A DNA stretch of 8,555 nucleotides from Rhizobacter sp. (GTDB taxonomy: Bacteria; Pseudomonadota; Gammaproteobacteria; Burkholderiales; Burkholderiaceae_C). The notes under the pieces were generated by a model that was given only the letters and a program-made list of their open reading frames with translations, ran no database searches and was not told the origin of the DNA. Positions 1 through 6,130 of the stretch are shown here, piece after piece (position 1 is the stretch's first letter; each line of letters starts with the position of its first letter). The stretch spans positions 1 to 8,555 of the forward strand of contig JANYFX010000584.1 of assembly GCA_025359585.1 (NCBI GenBank). Direction: 5' to 3'. The translations under genes were made by a program, and so were the position numbers.

Positions 1-47
1 CCTTGCGCTACAACGCCGCCCTGCGCCGCCAACTGCTCGGAGCTTGA
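1..47 (+). CDS. C-terminal tail of an unidentified upstream gene (partial)
   Basis: The frame beginning at base 3 reads LRYNAALRRQLLGA and then stops at TGA 45-47. The next gene starts at ATG 49, one base later. Such tight spacing suggests the fragment is the end of a co-transcribed gene, perhaps another component of the same ABC system. Only 14 residues are visible, so no family can be assigned. The other two plus-strand frames are less likely because they do not stop in register with a start codon. Confidence 0.5.
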   Translation, partial: LRYNAALRRQLLGA

Positions 48-48
48 G

Positions 49-717
49 ATGACCCACCCTTTGTTGCGCGTCGAGCGCCTGGAAAAACGCTACATGCGCG
101 GCTGGCCGCAGCGCCAGACCACGTTCTCACTGGAAGCGGACTTCGAGATCGGCGGGCCGGCCATCGTCGGCGTGATGGGCGCGAACGGCGCTGGCAAGAC
201 CACGATGTTCGAGCTGATCACCGGCAGCAACCTGCCCACCGCCGGCCGTGTGCTCGTCGCCGGGCAAGACATTCACCAAGTGCGTTACCAGCAGCGCAGC
301 AAGCTGGCGCTGCACTACCACCAGTCGTACCAGGTGCGCTCGTTCACGCGCACGCGCCCGAACTTCATGCTGGAGCACGCGGGCAGCGACAGCGCGATGG
401 TGCACCTGTTCGACGAGCCGCAGTTCAACACGCAGGACGGCTACATCGGCTTCATGCTCGACTTCTTCCGCAAGCTGCGCGCGCAGGGCAAGCTCGTGTT
501 CCTGTGCCTGCACCCGAACGAGCCGGTGCACCTCGACATCCTCGCCGACGTGTGCGAGCGTTTCATCTTCGTGCACAAGGACGAAGGCACGAGCCGGCTG
601 ATGCAGGCCGGCAGCCTGGCCGAGCTGACGGGTGACGAGCGGGTCCGGCGTTACCTCGGGCGGCTGGCGCCGCAGGCCGAAGCCTCGGAGTGCGAGCCGG
701 GACTCGTCGCGACCTGA
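49..717 (+). CDS. ABC-type ATPase lacking the LSGGQ signature subdomain
   Basis: A 222-residue nucleotide-binding protein of the ABC superfamily. Visible motifs are Walker A GANGAGKT at residues 44-51, a Q-loop-like HYHQSYQ at 89-95, Walker B MVHLFDE at 117-123 with catalytic-type Glu123, and an H-loop His155 in FLCLHPNE. No LSGGQ-like signature is present. Q-loop and Walker B are only about 25 residues apart, against roughly 60-70 in ordinary transporter ATPases, so most of the helical subdomain is absent while the frame stays open. The start is ATG 49, preceded by GGAG at 39-42, and the gene lies one base after an upstream stop, so it is probably the second gene of an operon. The partner permease is not visible. 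It may not energise transport in the usual way because the signature motif completes the ATP sandwich. ABC fold assignment is firm; function is unknown. Confidence 0.85.
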   Translation: MTHPLLRVERLEKRYMRGWPQRQTTFSLEADFEIGGPAIVGVMGANGAGKTTMFELITGSNLPTAGRVLVAGQDIHQVRYQQRSKLALHYHQSYQVRSFTRTRPNFMLEHAGSDSAMVHLFDEPQFNTQDGYIGFMLDFFRKLRAQGKLVFLCLHPNEPVHLDILADVCERFIFVHKDEGTSRLMQAGSLAELTGDERVRRYLGRLAPQAEASECEPGLVAT

Positions 718-787
718 AGACGCGCATCGTGAAAGTCCTCGGAATTTCGTTTCGACGAACCGGCCCTTACACTGCCGCAGGTCCAAA

Positions 788-1231
788 CTGCGGGTTATTG
801 AAACGTTCAGGGCCACCTTGGCGTCGGAAGGCGCCGAGGCCGCGCTCGCGTTCCTCAATGCGGGCGTGCCGCACCGGTATTCGGCTGTGTACCGGCTCGA
901 TGGCCGCACCCTGAAGAATGTTCTGCTTTGTGACAAGGCCGACGAGATCACGCCCGCCTATTTGGCCGAAGTGCCGTTCGAGACCAGCTTCTGTCAGTTC
1001 GTGATCCGCGATGGGCACTTTCAAACGACTGACTCGGGCACCGACGCCCGACTCGTCGGCCACCCTTATCAGGGTGTGATGGTCGCCTACCACGGCGTGC
1101 CGATCCTGTCTGGTGGAGAAATCTGGGGGACCTTGTGCCACTTCGATCTGGAGTCCCAGCCACTGTCCGATCAAGAGTTCGACCTGCTTCTGGGCGCCGC
1201 TGCCGTCACTCCCGGATTTGCCGCCCCCTGA
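788..1231 (+). CDS. GAF-domain protein (start codon uncertain)
   Basis: A small single-domain GAF protein of about 137-147 residues, probably a cytoplasmic sensor or ligand-binding protein. It opens with a helix (FRATLASEG, then AALAFLN), followed by the GAF core HRYSAVYRLDG. The later segment FQTTDS, HPYQGVMVAYHGVPI and GTLCHFD is typical of stand-alone bacterial GAF proteins. Three cysteines (in LLCDK, SFCQF and GTLCHF) could bind a ligand or react to redox, which is inference. No ATG lies in frame. Candidates are GTG 632 (inside the ABC gene, giving an unlikely Arg/Ser-rich leader), CTG 788 with AGG at 779-781 suitably placed, ATT 797 and TTG 818. The family-like helix is already present before 818, so 788 is used here. 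The gene follows the ABC ATPase by about 70 bases and converges on mmsA. The stop is TGA 1229-1231. Confidence 0.75.
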   Translation: MRVIETFRATLASEGAEAALAFLNAGVPHRYSAVYRLDGRTLKNVLLCDKADEITPAYLAEVPFETSFCQFVIRDGHFQTTDSGTDARLVGHPYQGVMVAYHGVPILSGGEIWGTLCHFDLESQPLSDQEFDLLLGAAAVTPGFAAP

Positions 1232-1361
1232 CGTACGCGGCGACCAGCGTCAGATCGATCAGGCGACTCAACCGGCACTTCGTTCCTGCCGTCGACTGGC
1301 GCGCTACGTTCAGGAAGGCCTGTCAGCTGCGTTGCATTCAGGGCAAGCCCGCCCATCGCCG

Positions 1362-2882
1362 TCACTTGGAGGTCGGCATCACGAACTCCGCACCCTTCGC
1401 AATCGTCGAAGGCCAGCGCTGCATGATCGACTTCTGCTTGGTGTAGAAGCGCACGCCCTCTTCACCGTAGGCGTGCATGTCGCCGAAGAGCGAACGCTTC
1501 CAGCCCCCGAAGCCGTGCCAGGCCATCGGCACGGGGATCGGCACGTTGATGCCGACCATGCCCACCTGCACCTGGCGCGAGAACTCGCGTGCCACGTTGC
1601 CGTCGCTCGTGTAGCAGGCCACGCCATTGCCGAACTCGTGTTCGTTGACGAGTTTGACGGCCTCGGCCAGATCTTTCACCCGCACGCACGACAGCACCGG
1701 GCCGAAGATCTCTTCCTTGTAGATGCGCATGTTCGGCGTGACGTGGTCGAACAAGCTGCCGCCGGTGAAGAAGCCGGCTTCGAAGCCTTTGACCTTGTGG
1801 CCACGCCCGTCGACAACGAGCTTCGCACCTTCTTCCACGCCGATGCCGATGTAGCCCTCGATGCGCTCTAGCGCCTGCTTCGTGACGATCGGCCCCATCT
1901 CGGCGTCGAGCTCCATGCCGTTCTTGATCTTCAGCGTCTTGGCACGCTCTGCCAGCTTGGGAACGATCTTGTCGGCCACGTCGCCCACCAGCACCGCCAC
2001 GCTGATGGCCATGCAGCGCTCGCCGGCCGAACCGTAGCCGGCGCCGATCAGGCCGTCGACTGCTTGTTCGATGTCGGCATCGGGCATCACCACCATGTGG
2101 TTCTTCGCACCGCCGAGCGCCTGCACACGCTTGCCGTGGTGCGCACCGGTCTCGTAGATGTACTGCGCGATGGGGGTGGAGCCGACGAAGCTCAGCGCCT
2201 TCACGTCCACGTGCGTCAGCAGCGCATCGACGGCGACCTTGTCACCCTGCACCACGTTGAACACGCCGTCGGGCAGGCCGGCCTGCTTGAGCAGCTCGGC
2301 CATGAAGACCGAAGGCGACGGGTCACGTTCGCTGGGCTTCAGGATGAAGCAGTTGCCGCAGGCGATCGCCACCGGGTACATCCACATCGGCACCATGCAC
2401 GGGAAGTTGAAGGGCGTGATGCCGGCGACCACACCCAGCGGCTGGCGCAGCGTCCAGTTGTCGATGCCGGTGCTCACCTGGTCGGTGAAGTCGCCCTTCA
2501 GCAGTTGGGGAATGCCGCAGGCGAACTCGACGATGTCGATGCCGCGAGTGACTTCGCCTTGTGCGTCGGTGAAGACCTTGCCGTGTTCGGCGGTGATCAT
2601 CGCGGCGAGCGTGTCGCGGTGCTGGTTGAGCAGCTCCAGGAACTTGTTCATGATGCGCGCGCGGCGGATCGGCGGCATGTCGGCCCAGGCCGGGAACGCG
2701 GCCTTGGCGGAGGCGACGGCAGCGTTCACTTCTTCGACCGAGCCGAGCGCCACTTGCCGCGCCACCGCGCCGGTCGATGGGTTGTAGACCGCCTGGCGCC
2801 GGCCGCTGGTGCTGGCGACCGCGCGGCCGTGAATGTAGTGGCCGACTTCGGTGGTGGATGAAAACGCGGTGGGTGTTGGCAT
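1362..2882 (-). CDS. mmsA: CoA-acylating methylmalonate-semialdehyde dehydrogenase
   Basis: A 506-residue cytoplasmic aldehyde dehydrogenase of the ALDH6 (MmsA) type. The family oxidises methylmalonate semialdehyde to propionyl-CoA, or malonate semialdehyde to acetyl-CoA, using NAD+ and CoA in valine and related catabolism. Visible features are the oxyanion Asn159 in ITPFNFP, the Rossmann segment FVGSTPIAQ (232-240) and catalytic Cys290 in GSAGERCM. LGGAKNH (257-262) places Asn261 where hydrolytic ALDHs carry the general-base Glu, a hallmark of the CoA-acylating branch. EIFGPV (391-396) is also present. The length matches the family. The start is the ATG at 2882-2880 (MPTPTAF); the open frame continues upstream to 3512 but only as antisense of the LysR gene. 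No good ribosome-binding site is seen. It stands alone, without mmsB or acyl-CoA dehydrogenase neighbours, and is divergent from the LysR gene that probably controls it. Confidence 0.95.
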   Translation of the reverse strand: MPTPTAFSSTTEVGHYIHGRAVASTSGRRQAVYNPSTGAVARQVALGSVEEVNAAVASAKAAFPAWADMPPIRRARIMNKFLELLNQHRDTLAAMITAEHGKVFTDAQGEVTRGIDIVEFACGIPQLLKGDFTDQVSTGIDNWTLRQPLGVVAGITPFNFPCMVPMWMYPVAIACGNCFILKPSERDPSPSVFMAELLKQAGLPDGVFNVVQGDKVAVDALLTHVDVKALSFVGSTPIAQYIYETGAHHGKRVQALGGAKNHMVVMPDADIEQAVDGLIGAGYGSAGERCMAISVAVLVGDVADKIVPKLAERAKTLKIKNGMELDAEMGPIVTKQALERIEGYIGIGVEEGAKLVVDGRGHKVKGFEAGFFTGGSLFDHVTPNMRIYKEEIFGPVLSCVRVKDLAEAVKLVNEHEFGNGVACYTSDGNVAREFSRQVQVGMVGINVPIPVPMAWHGFGGWKRSLFGDMHAYGEEGVRFYTKQKSIMQRWPSTIAKGAEFVMPTSK

Positions 2883-2916
2883 GGTGGGGTGTGGCACTCG
2901 GGTTGTGGGTGTTTGC

Positions 2917-2945
2917 AATGTAGTCAGCCCGAGGCCGGCCGCCAA
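2917..2945 (-). promoter_or_regulatory. Putative sigma-70 promoter of mmsA
   Basis: On the minus strand, TTGGCG (2945-2940, 4/6 to TTGACA) and TACATT (2922-2917, 4/6 to TATAAT) are separated by exactly 17 bp. The predicted transcription start is near 2910, giving a leader of about 28 nt before the mmsA ATG. The moderate match suits an activator-dependent promoter. Confidence 0.5.
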
Positions 2946-2963
2946 GCCCTTCTCGCTGGATTC

Positions 2964-2985
2964 ATTGTTCGCGATGCTGAACAAT
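2964..2985. promoter_or_regulatory. LysR-type operator (ATTGTTC-N8-GAACAAT)
   Basis: A perfect inverted repeat with 7-bp arms, ATTGTTC at 2964-2970 and GAACAAT at 2979-2985. It contains the LTTR signature T-N11-A (T2969, A2981). Its centre is about 65 bp upstream of the predicted mmsA transcription start, the usual recognition-site position for LysR activators. It ends 6 bp before the LysR ATG at 2992, which fits autorepression. Binding by the adjacent LysR protein is inference. Confidence 0.7.
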
Positions 2986-2991
2986 AGCTCT

Positions 2992-3927
2992 ATGAAAAAC
3001 GTGAAAAGTGAAATGCTCTGGTCGCATGTGCATTGGCTGGTGATGCTGGCCTCGGCAGGCAGCTTCACCGCCGCGGCGCAGCGGCTGGGCGTCAGCAAGG
3101 CGGCGATGAGCCAGCGCATCGCGGCGCTGGAGCAGGCCGCCGGCGTGCCGCTGGTGCGGCGAACGACACGCAGCGTGCGGCTCACCGAAGCCGGGCAGCA
3201 GCTGGTCGATGCCACCCGGGGCGCCTTCGAGCAGATCGAACACGGTCTGGCCAACGTCAAGGACCTGTCGCAAGGGCCCCGCGGGCTGCTGCGCATCACG
3301 GCGCCGGTGGCGCTGGGCCGGCAGCAGATCGTGCCGCTGATCCCGGCCTTCCTGAAACAGTGCCCCGAGGTGCGCATCGAGCTGGAGCTGGCCGACCGCA
3401 TCGCCTCGCTCGCACAAGACGGCTTCGACGTGGCGATCCGCCACTCGAACACCGTGCCCGAAACCCATGTGGCCTTGACCTTGTGCGAAACCCGCGCGGT
3501 GCTGGTCGCCACGCGCAGTTATTTGCGGCGGCGCGGCACGCCGGCCCGGCCCGAAGACCTGGCCGGCCACGATTGCCTGCGTTACCTGCGCAGCAGCGGC
3601 ACGCCGACCTGGAGTTTCGAGCCGATGAAAGAGCGCGGCGAGCGGGTCGCTGTCGTCACCCGCGGCAGCTTCTCGGCGAACAACAGCGAAGCCTTGCGCG
3701 AGGCGGCCCTGGGCGGCGCCGGCATTGCGCTGCTGCCCGACTTCAGCGCCCAGCGCGACGTGCTCGCGGGAAAACTGGTGTGCCTGCTGCCCGATTGGCG
3801 CTCGGTGGGCGCCTACGGCGCCAACGTGTACGCGATGCGCCCCTACAGCCCGCACGTCGCGCACGCGGTTCATGCGTGGGTCACCCACCTTCGCCAGTGC
3901 CTGAAGGGCGGGTTCGCGCTGGCGTAG
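2992..3927 (+). CDS. LysR-family transcriptional regulator, divergent from mmsA
   Basis: A DNA-binding regulator of 311 residues, the usual LTTR length. The N-terminal winged helix-turn-helix spans about residues 12-68: GSFTAAAQRLGVSKAAMSQRI is the HTH region (in full at 23-43), followed by ALEQAAGVPLVRRTTR and the wing end LTEAG. The rest is a substrate-binding-like effector domain (about 95-300), including RGLLRITAPVALG and the GGAGIALLPDF segment. It resembles the single-target LTTRs that regulate a divergent neighbour, here mmsA, so the inducer is probably a metabolite of that pathway (inference). Start choice: ATG 2992 is used; ATG 3013 gives a more standard LTTR N-terminus (304 aa), while ATG 2974 lies inside the operator dyad. 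None has a strong ribosome-binding site. The stop is TAG 3925-3927. Confidence 0.93.
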   Translation: MKNVKSEMLWSHVHWLVMLASAGSFTAAAQRLGVSKAAMSQRIAALEQAAGVPLVRRTTRSVRLTEAGQQLVDATRGAFEQIEHGLANVKDLSQGPRGLLRITAPVALGRQQIVPLIPAFLKQCPEVRIELELADRIASLAQDGFDVAIRHSNTVPETHVALTLCETRAVLVATRSYLRRRGTPARPEDLAGHDCLRYLRSSGTPTWSFEPMKERGERVAVVTRGSFSANNSEALREAALGGAGIALLPDFSAQRDVLAGKLVCLLPDWRSVGAYGANVYAMRPYSPHVAHAVHAWVTHLRQCLKGGFALA

Positions 3928-4131
3928 GCCAGCGCGCAAAGCATGGCGGGACTCCGTTCCATCAGCGTTGTCATCCCCGATTCGGGAGCAACTTCGGGTC
4001 AGTCGAGTTCACCGGCCATCTTCAAACCAATGCGCGCGTTTCTGGCGTTAGCTCATCAGAACAATCGGCGCTGCATTCGGTGCCCGAACACGCCGTGGTC
4101 GGCATCGAAAGAATCACCCCGGCCGAGAATC
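3928..4131. other. Intergenic sequence without a recognisable gene, possibly insertion debris
   Basis: About 200 bases between the LysR stop and the breakpoint of the IS110 remnant. It is visibly less GC-rich than its neighbours. Short frames on both strands show no protein family I recognise. A short perfect hairpin CCCGA-T-TCGGG (3976-3986) has no T-tract and too tight a loop for a convincing terminator. The abrupt change at about 4131, where transposase similarity ends, suggests this stretch is other inserted or rearranged DNA. Confidence 0.4.
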
Positions 4132-4395
4132 GAAACTGGCGGAAATGAACCTCGCGTCCAGACCCATCGTGCGCAGCGTGCGGGCCCAGTGGTGGGCGCC
4201 GGAGCAAGCCTCCATCGCCACCAGGCAGCCCTTCGGCAGCTGGCCGCACCAGGCCACGAATTTGTCACGCGCCAGCGGCCGGCTCACCAGCACCTGCCCG
4301 TCTGCGGCGACGGCGTGAACCTGAATCACTTGTTTGGCAAGGTCCACGCCCACCCGAACCACGTTCTCCAATGCATTCGAACTCACCGCGGCCAT
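4132..4395 (-). pseudogene. IS110-family transposase remnant (N-terminal fragment)
   Basis: On the minus strand from ATG 4395, 93 codons are open before a stop near 4115. The first 88 or so look like the N-terminus of an IS110-type DEDD transposase. VGVDLAK carries the first catalytic Asp (residue 18), and AMEACSGAHHWAR carries the Glu (residue 62). RFISASF follows, after which similarity is lost. The family normally continues with a DAxDA segment and a C-terminal domain with the catalytic serine, for a total of about 300-400 residues; all of that is missing. The fragment is therefore dead and marks an old insertion followed by deletion. No matching right end, terminal repeat or target duplication is evident. 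IS110 elements encode a guide (bridge) RNA next to the transposase gene; whether part of one survives in 4396-4470 cannot be judged by eye. Confidence 0.75.
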
Positions 4396-4476
4396 CCCCG
4401 GATCAATTTTCGAGGCGCGATGACAGTGGAGCCTTCACGACAGGCCGCGCCTGCGGCGTTGGCTTCGTGTGTGCGT

Positions 4477-4520
4477 TCGTCATCACCGAGTCACACCGGG
4501 TTCATGCCGGCGTCATGTCC
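4477..4520 (+). promoter_or_regulatory. Putative tandem Pho box upstream of olsB-like gene
   Basis: Four units repeat with exactly 11-bp periodicity, the trinucleotide TCA falling at 4480, 4491, 4502 and 4513. As 7-mers they read TCGTCAT, GAGTCAC, GGTTCAT and GCGTCAT, each separated by 4 bp (cacc, accg, gccg). This matches the layout of PhoB sites, CTGTCAT plus a 4-bp linker in direct repeat, but with GC-rich linkers. The array ends about 40 bp before the olsB-like ATG. A weak -10 (CAGCAT, 4527-4532) lies about 10 bp after the last unit, as at PhoB-activated promoters. PhoB control of olsB is known in Sinorhizobium. Confidence 0.55.
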
Positions 4521-4546
4521 GTTGCCCAGCATGCGGCTGTTCAACC

Positions 4547-4552
4547 GGAGGG
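4547..4552 (+). promoter_or_regulatory. Strong ribosome-binding site of the olsB-like gene
   Basis: GGAGGG lies 4 nt before ATG 4557. It is the best Shine-Dalgarno match in the window and fixes the start of the N-acyltransferase gene against longer in-frame readings from 4371. Confidence 0.8.
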
Positions 4553-4556
4553 CGAC

Positions 4557-5378
4557 ATGAACGATTTGCTCGCGCCGAACATTCGGCCATTCACCGCGCG
4601 CAACGACGCGACATTGCAGGCTCGGCAGCCGCAGCGCGCCGACCCTGGCTTCGAGGTGCTGTGGGCCCGCGAAGCGAGTGAGGTGCGCGACGCGCAGCGT
4701 TTGCGCTTCCGCGTCTTTTCAGAAGAAATGGGCGCGCAGCTGACGCCCCTGGCCGGCGCGCCGGCCGGCCACGACGTGGACCGTTTCGACGCGTTCTGCG
4801 AACACCTGCTGGTGCGCGCGAACAGCGCTCGCGGCGAGCCCGGCGAAGTCATCGGCACCTACCGTGTGCTGACACCCGACGCCGCGCGCCGCGCCGGTGG
4901 GCTCTACAGCGACACCGAGTTCGATCTGGAACGTGTGCGGCCCTGGCTCGGCACGGCTGTCGAGCTGGGCCGCTCGTGCGTGCACCCGCAGTGGCGCGCC
5001 GGCGGCGTGGTGATGGCGCTGTGGGGCGCGCTAGGCGAGTTCATGCTGGCCAACCGACTCGACACGATGATCGGCTGCGCCAGCATCGGCATGCGCGACG
5101 GCGGGCACGGTGCGGCGAGCTTGTGGGCACGGCTGCGCGAGACCCACCTCGCGCCGCCCGAATGGCGCGTCACACCTCGGCTGGCCTTGCCGGTCGACGA
5201 GCTGCGGCAGGATCTGGAGATCGACACACCGGCCTTGATCAAGGGCTACCTGCGCTGCGGCGCCAAGGTGCTGGGCGCCCCGGCCTGGGACCCGGACTTC
5301 CGCACCGCCGACTTGCCGCTGCTGATGCGTTTCGACGATCTGCCGGCCCGCTACAGAAAGCACTTTCTGGGCGCTTGA
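4557..5378 (+). CDS. olsB: OlsB-like N-acyltransferase (ornithine lipid synthesis)
   Basis: A 273-residue GNAT-fold acyltransferase of the OlsB/hemolysin-like family. OlsB transfers a 3-hydroxyacyl chain from acyl-ACP to the alpha-amino group of ornithine, giving lyso-ornithine lipid at the cytoplasmic face of the inner membrane. Family features visible are RLRFRVFSEEMGA (48-60), the D-x-x-R/F-D region DVDRFDAFCEHLLV (73-86), GTYRVL (100-105), ELGRSCVHPQWRAGG (136-150) and the IGCASIGMRD segment (172-181). The start is fixed by GGAGGG. No olsA acyltransferase follows, so the second acylation enzyme must be elsewhere. A phased GTCAT array upstream suggests induction by phosphate starvation, which supports the ornithine-lipid role. 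Its 3' end overlaps the convergent hydrolase gene by 28 bp. Alternative: another member of the same acyltransferase family with a different amine substrate. Confidence 0.8.
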   Translation: MNDLLAPNIRPFTARNDATLQARQPQRADPGFEVLWAREASEVRDAQRLRFRVFSEEMGAQLTPLAGAPAGHDVDRFDAFCEHLLVRANSARGEPGEVIGTYRVLTPDAARRAGGLYSDTEFDLERVRPWLGTAVELGRSCVHPQWRAGGVVMALWGALGEFMLANRLDTMIGCASIGMRDGGHGAASLWARLRETHLAPPEWRVTPRLALPVDELRQDLEIDTPALIKGYLRCGAKVLGAPAWDPDFRTADLPLLMRFDDLPARYRKHFLGA

Positions 5379-6130
5379 GGCTGCGCCGCGAGCCAGTCAC
5401 CCACTTGCTGCGCGACCCACACGCCGTCGTCGAGCGGCAGGTCGTGACCCGCCGTGGGGTGGGTGCGCAGCTCGGCGCACCAGGCCTGCGCCAGCCGCTG
5501 TGAGCAACGCGGGGAGACCAGCCCATCGGCCGCGCCGACGAGCACCAGCAGCGGCACTTGCGGCGCAGCGCGTGGCGCGCTGAACCGCGCTGCGGCCCAC
5601 AGCTGCCGCAAGGCATTGGCACGCGACACCGGGTTCTCGCGGCGCCAGCTCACCCACTGCGCGAGCAGCGTCGCTGTGTCCACCGCCGGGTGCCGCGTGG
5701 TGATCTCGAGCACCGTGCGCTCGTTCGCCTCCGGGTCGCGCGAGAGCGCCATGCCGAGCACGGCGCGGTAGTTGCGCGGCCGCAGCCGCTGGTACCAGGG
5801 GCTGAATGTGCGCAGGCTGGTGTTGACCAGCACGCAGCCTTGCAACTCGCCGGGGTGCTCGCCGGCCCAGGCCAGCGCCACCATCGCGCCGAGCGACATG
5901 GCAAGCAGGTGGTAGGGCGGCGCCAGGCCACGCTCGCGCAGCGCCGCGCGACATGCCGCGGCCATCTCGGGCACGCTCGCCGGGCTCGTCTGCAAATGCA
6001 GGCGCCCGTTGCCCGGCAGGTCGAGCGCGATCACCGGCGCTGCACCCAGCTGCGCCTGCAGCAGCGCAGGAAAGTCGCCCCAGTGGCGGCTTTCACGGGT
6101 GAGCCCGCGCAGCAGCACCCAGGTGCTCAT
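5351..6130 (-). CDS. Alpha/beta-fold hydrolase
   Basis: A 259-residue alpha/beta hydrolase with a complete putative triad. Ser79 sits in the nucleophile elbow LLAMSLGAM, where the first Gly of GxSxG is Ala. Asp202 is in LVGAADGLVSP and His229 in PTAGHDLPLDD. The oxyanion-side segment VLLRGLTRESRHWGDF near the N-terminus replaces the common HG motif with RG. A cap region lies between residues 110 and 180. No signal peptide or membrane segment is visible, so it is probably a cytoplasmic esterase or peptidase-like hydrolase; the substrate is not predictable. The start ATG (6130-6128) overlaps the TGA of the upstream M14 peptidase as ATGA, indicating translational coupling. An in-frame extension to 6235 is just antisense-free read-through of the peptidase gene. 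The 3' end overlaps the olsB-like gene. Confidence 0.88.
   Translation of the reverse strand: MSTWVLLRGLTRESRHWGDFPALLQAQLGAAPVIALDLPGNGRLHLQTSPASVPEMAAACRAALRERGLAPPYHLLAMSLGAMVALAWAGEHPGELQGCVLVNTSLRTFSPWYQRLRPRNYRAVLGMALSRDPEANERTVLEITTRHPAVDTATLLAQWVSWRRENPVSRANALRQLWAAARFSAPRAAPQVPLLVLVGAADGLVSPRCSQRLAQAWCAELRTHPTAGHDLPLDDGVWVAQQVGDWLAAQPQAPRKCFL

Noticed and set aside
745..773. Promoter-like TTTCGT/TACACT pair before the GAF gene
   Set aside because: The -35 matches poorly, and a start site near 780 would leave no leader for the best start candidates.
127..951. Long minus-strand open frame of 274 codons across the ABC and GAF genes
   Set aside because: It is the antisense of the ABC ATPase, whose Walker motifs fix the real frame; long antisense frames are expected in high-GC DNA. 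Its sequence shows no family features.
1283..1316. Inverted repeat TTCCTG/CAGGAA between the convergent GAF and mmsA genes
   Set aside because: The loop is 22 nt and no T-tract follows on either strand, so it is not a credible terminator.
2883..3512. N-terminal extension of mmsA giving a 716-residue protein
   Set aside because: The extension is antisense to the LysR gene and runs through the operator and promoter. The family length and N-terminus fit the ATG at 2882.
4045..4065. GGCGTTAG-like motif resembling an integron attC core
   Set aside because: The core GTTAGCT does not fit GTTRRRY and no partner RYYYAAC half-site with a hairpin lies at a suitable distance.
4420..4426. Perfect CTGTCAT on the minus strand upstream of the Pho-box array
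   Set aside because: It is a single unit with no partner 11 bp away on either side, so a chance match is likely.
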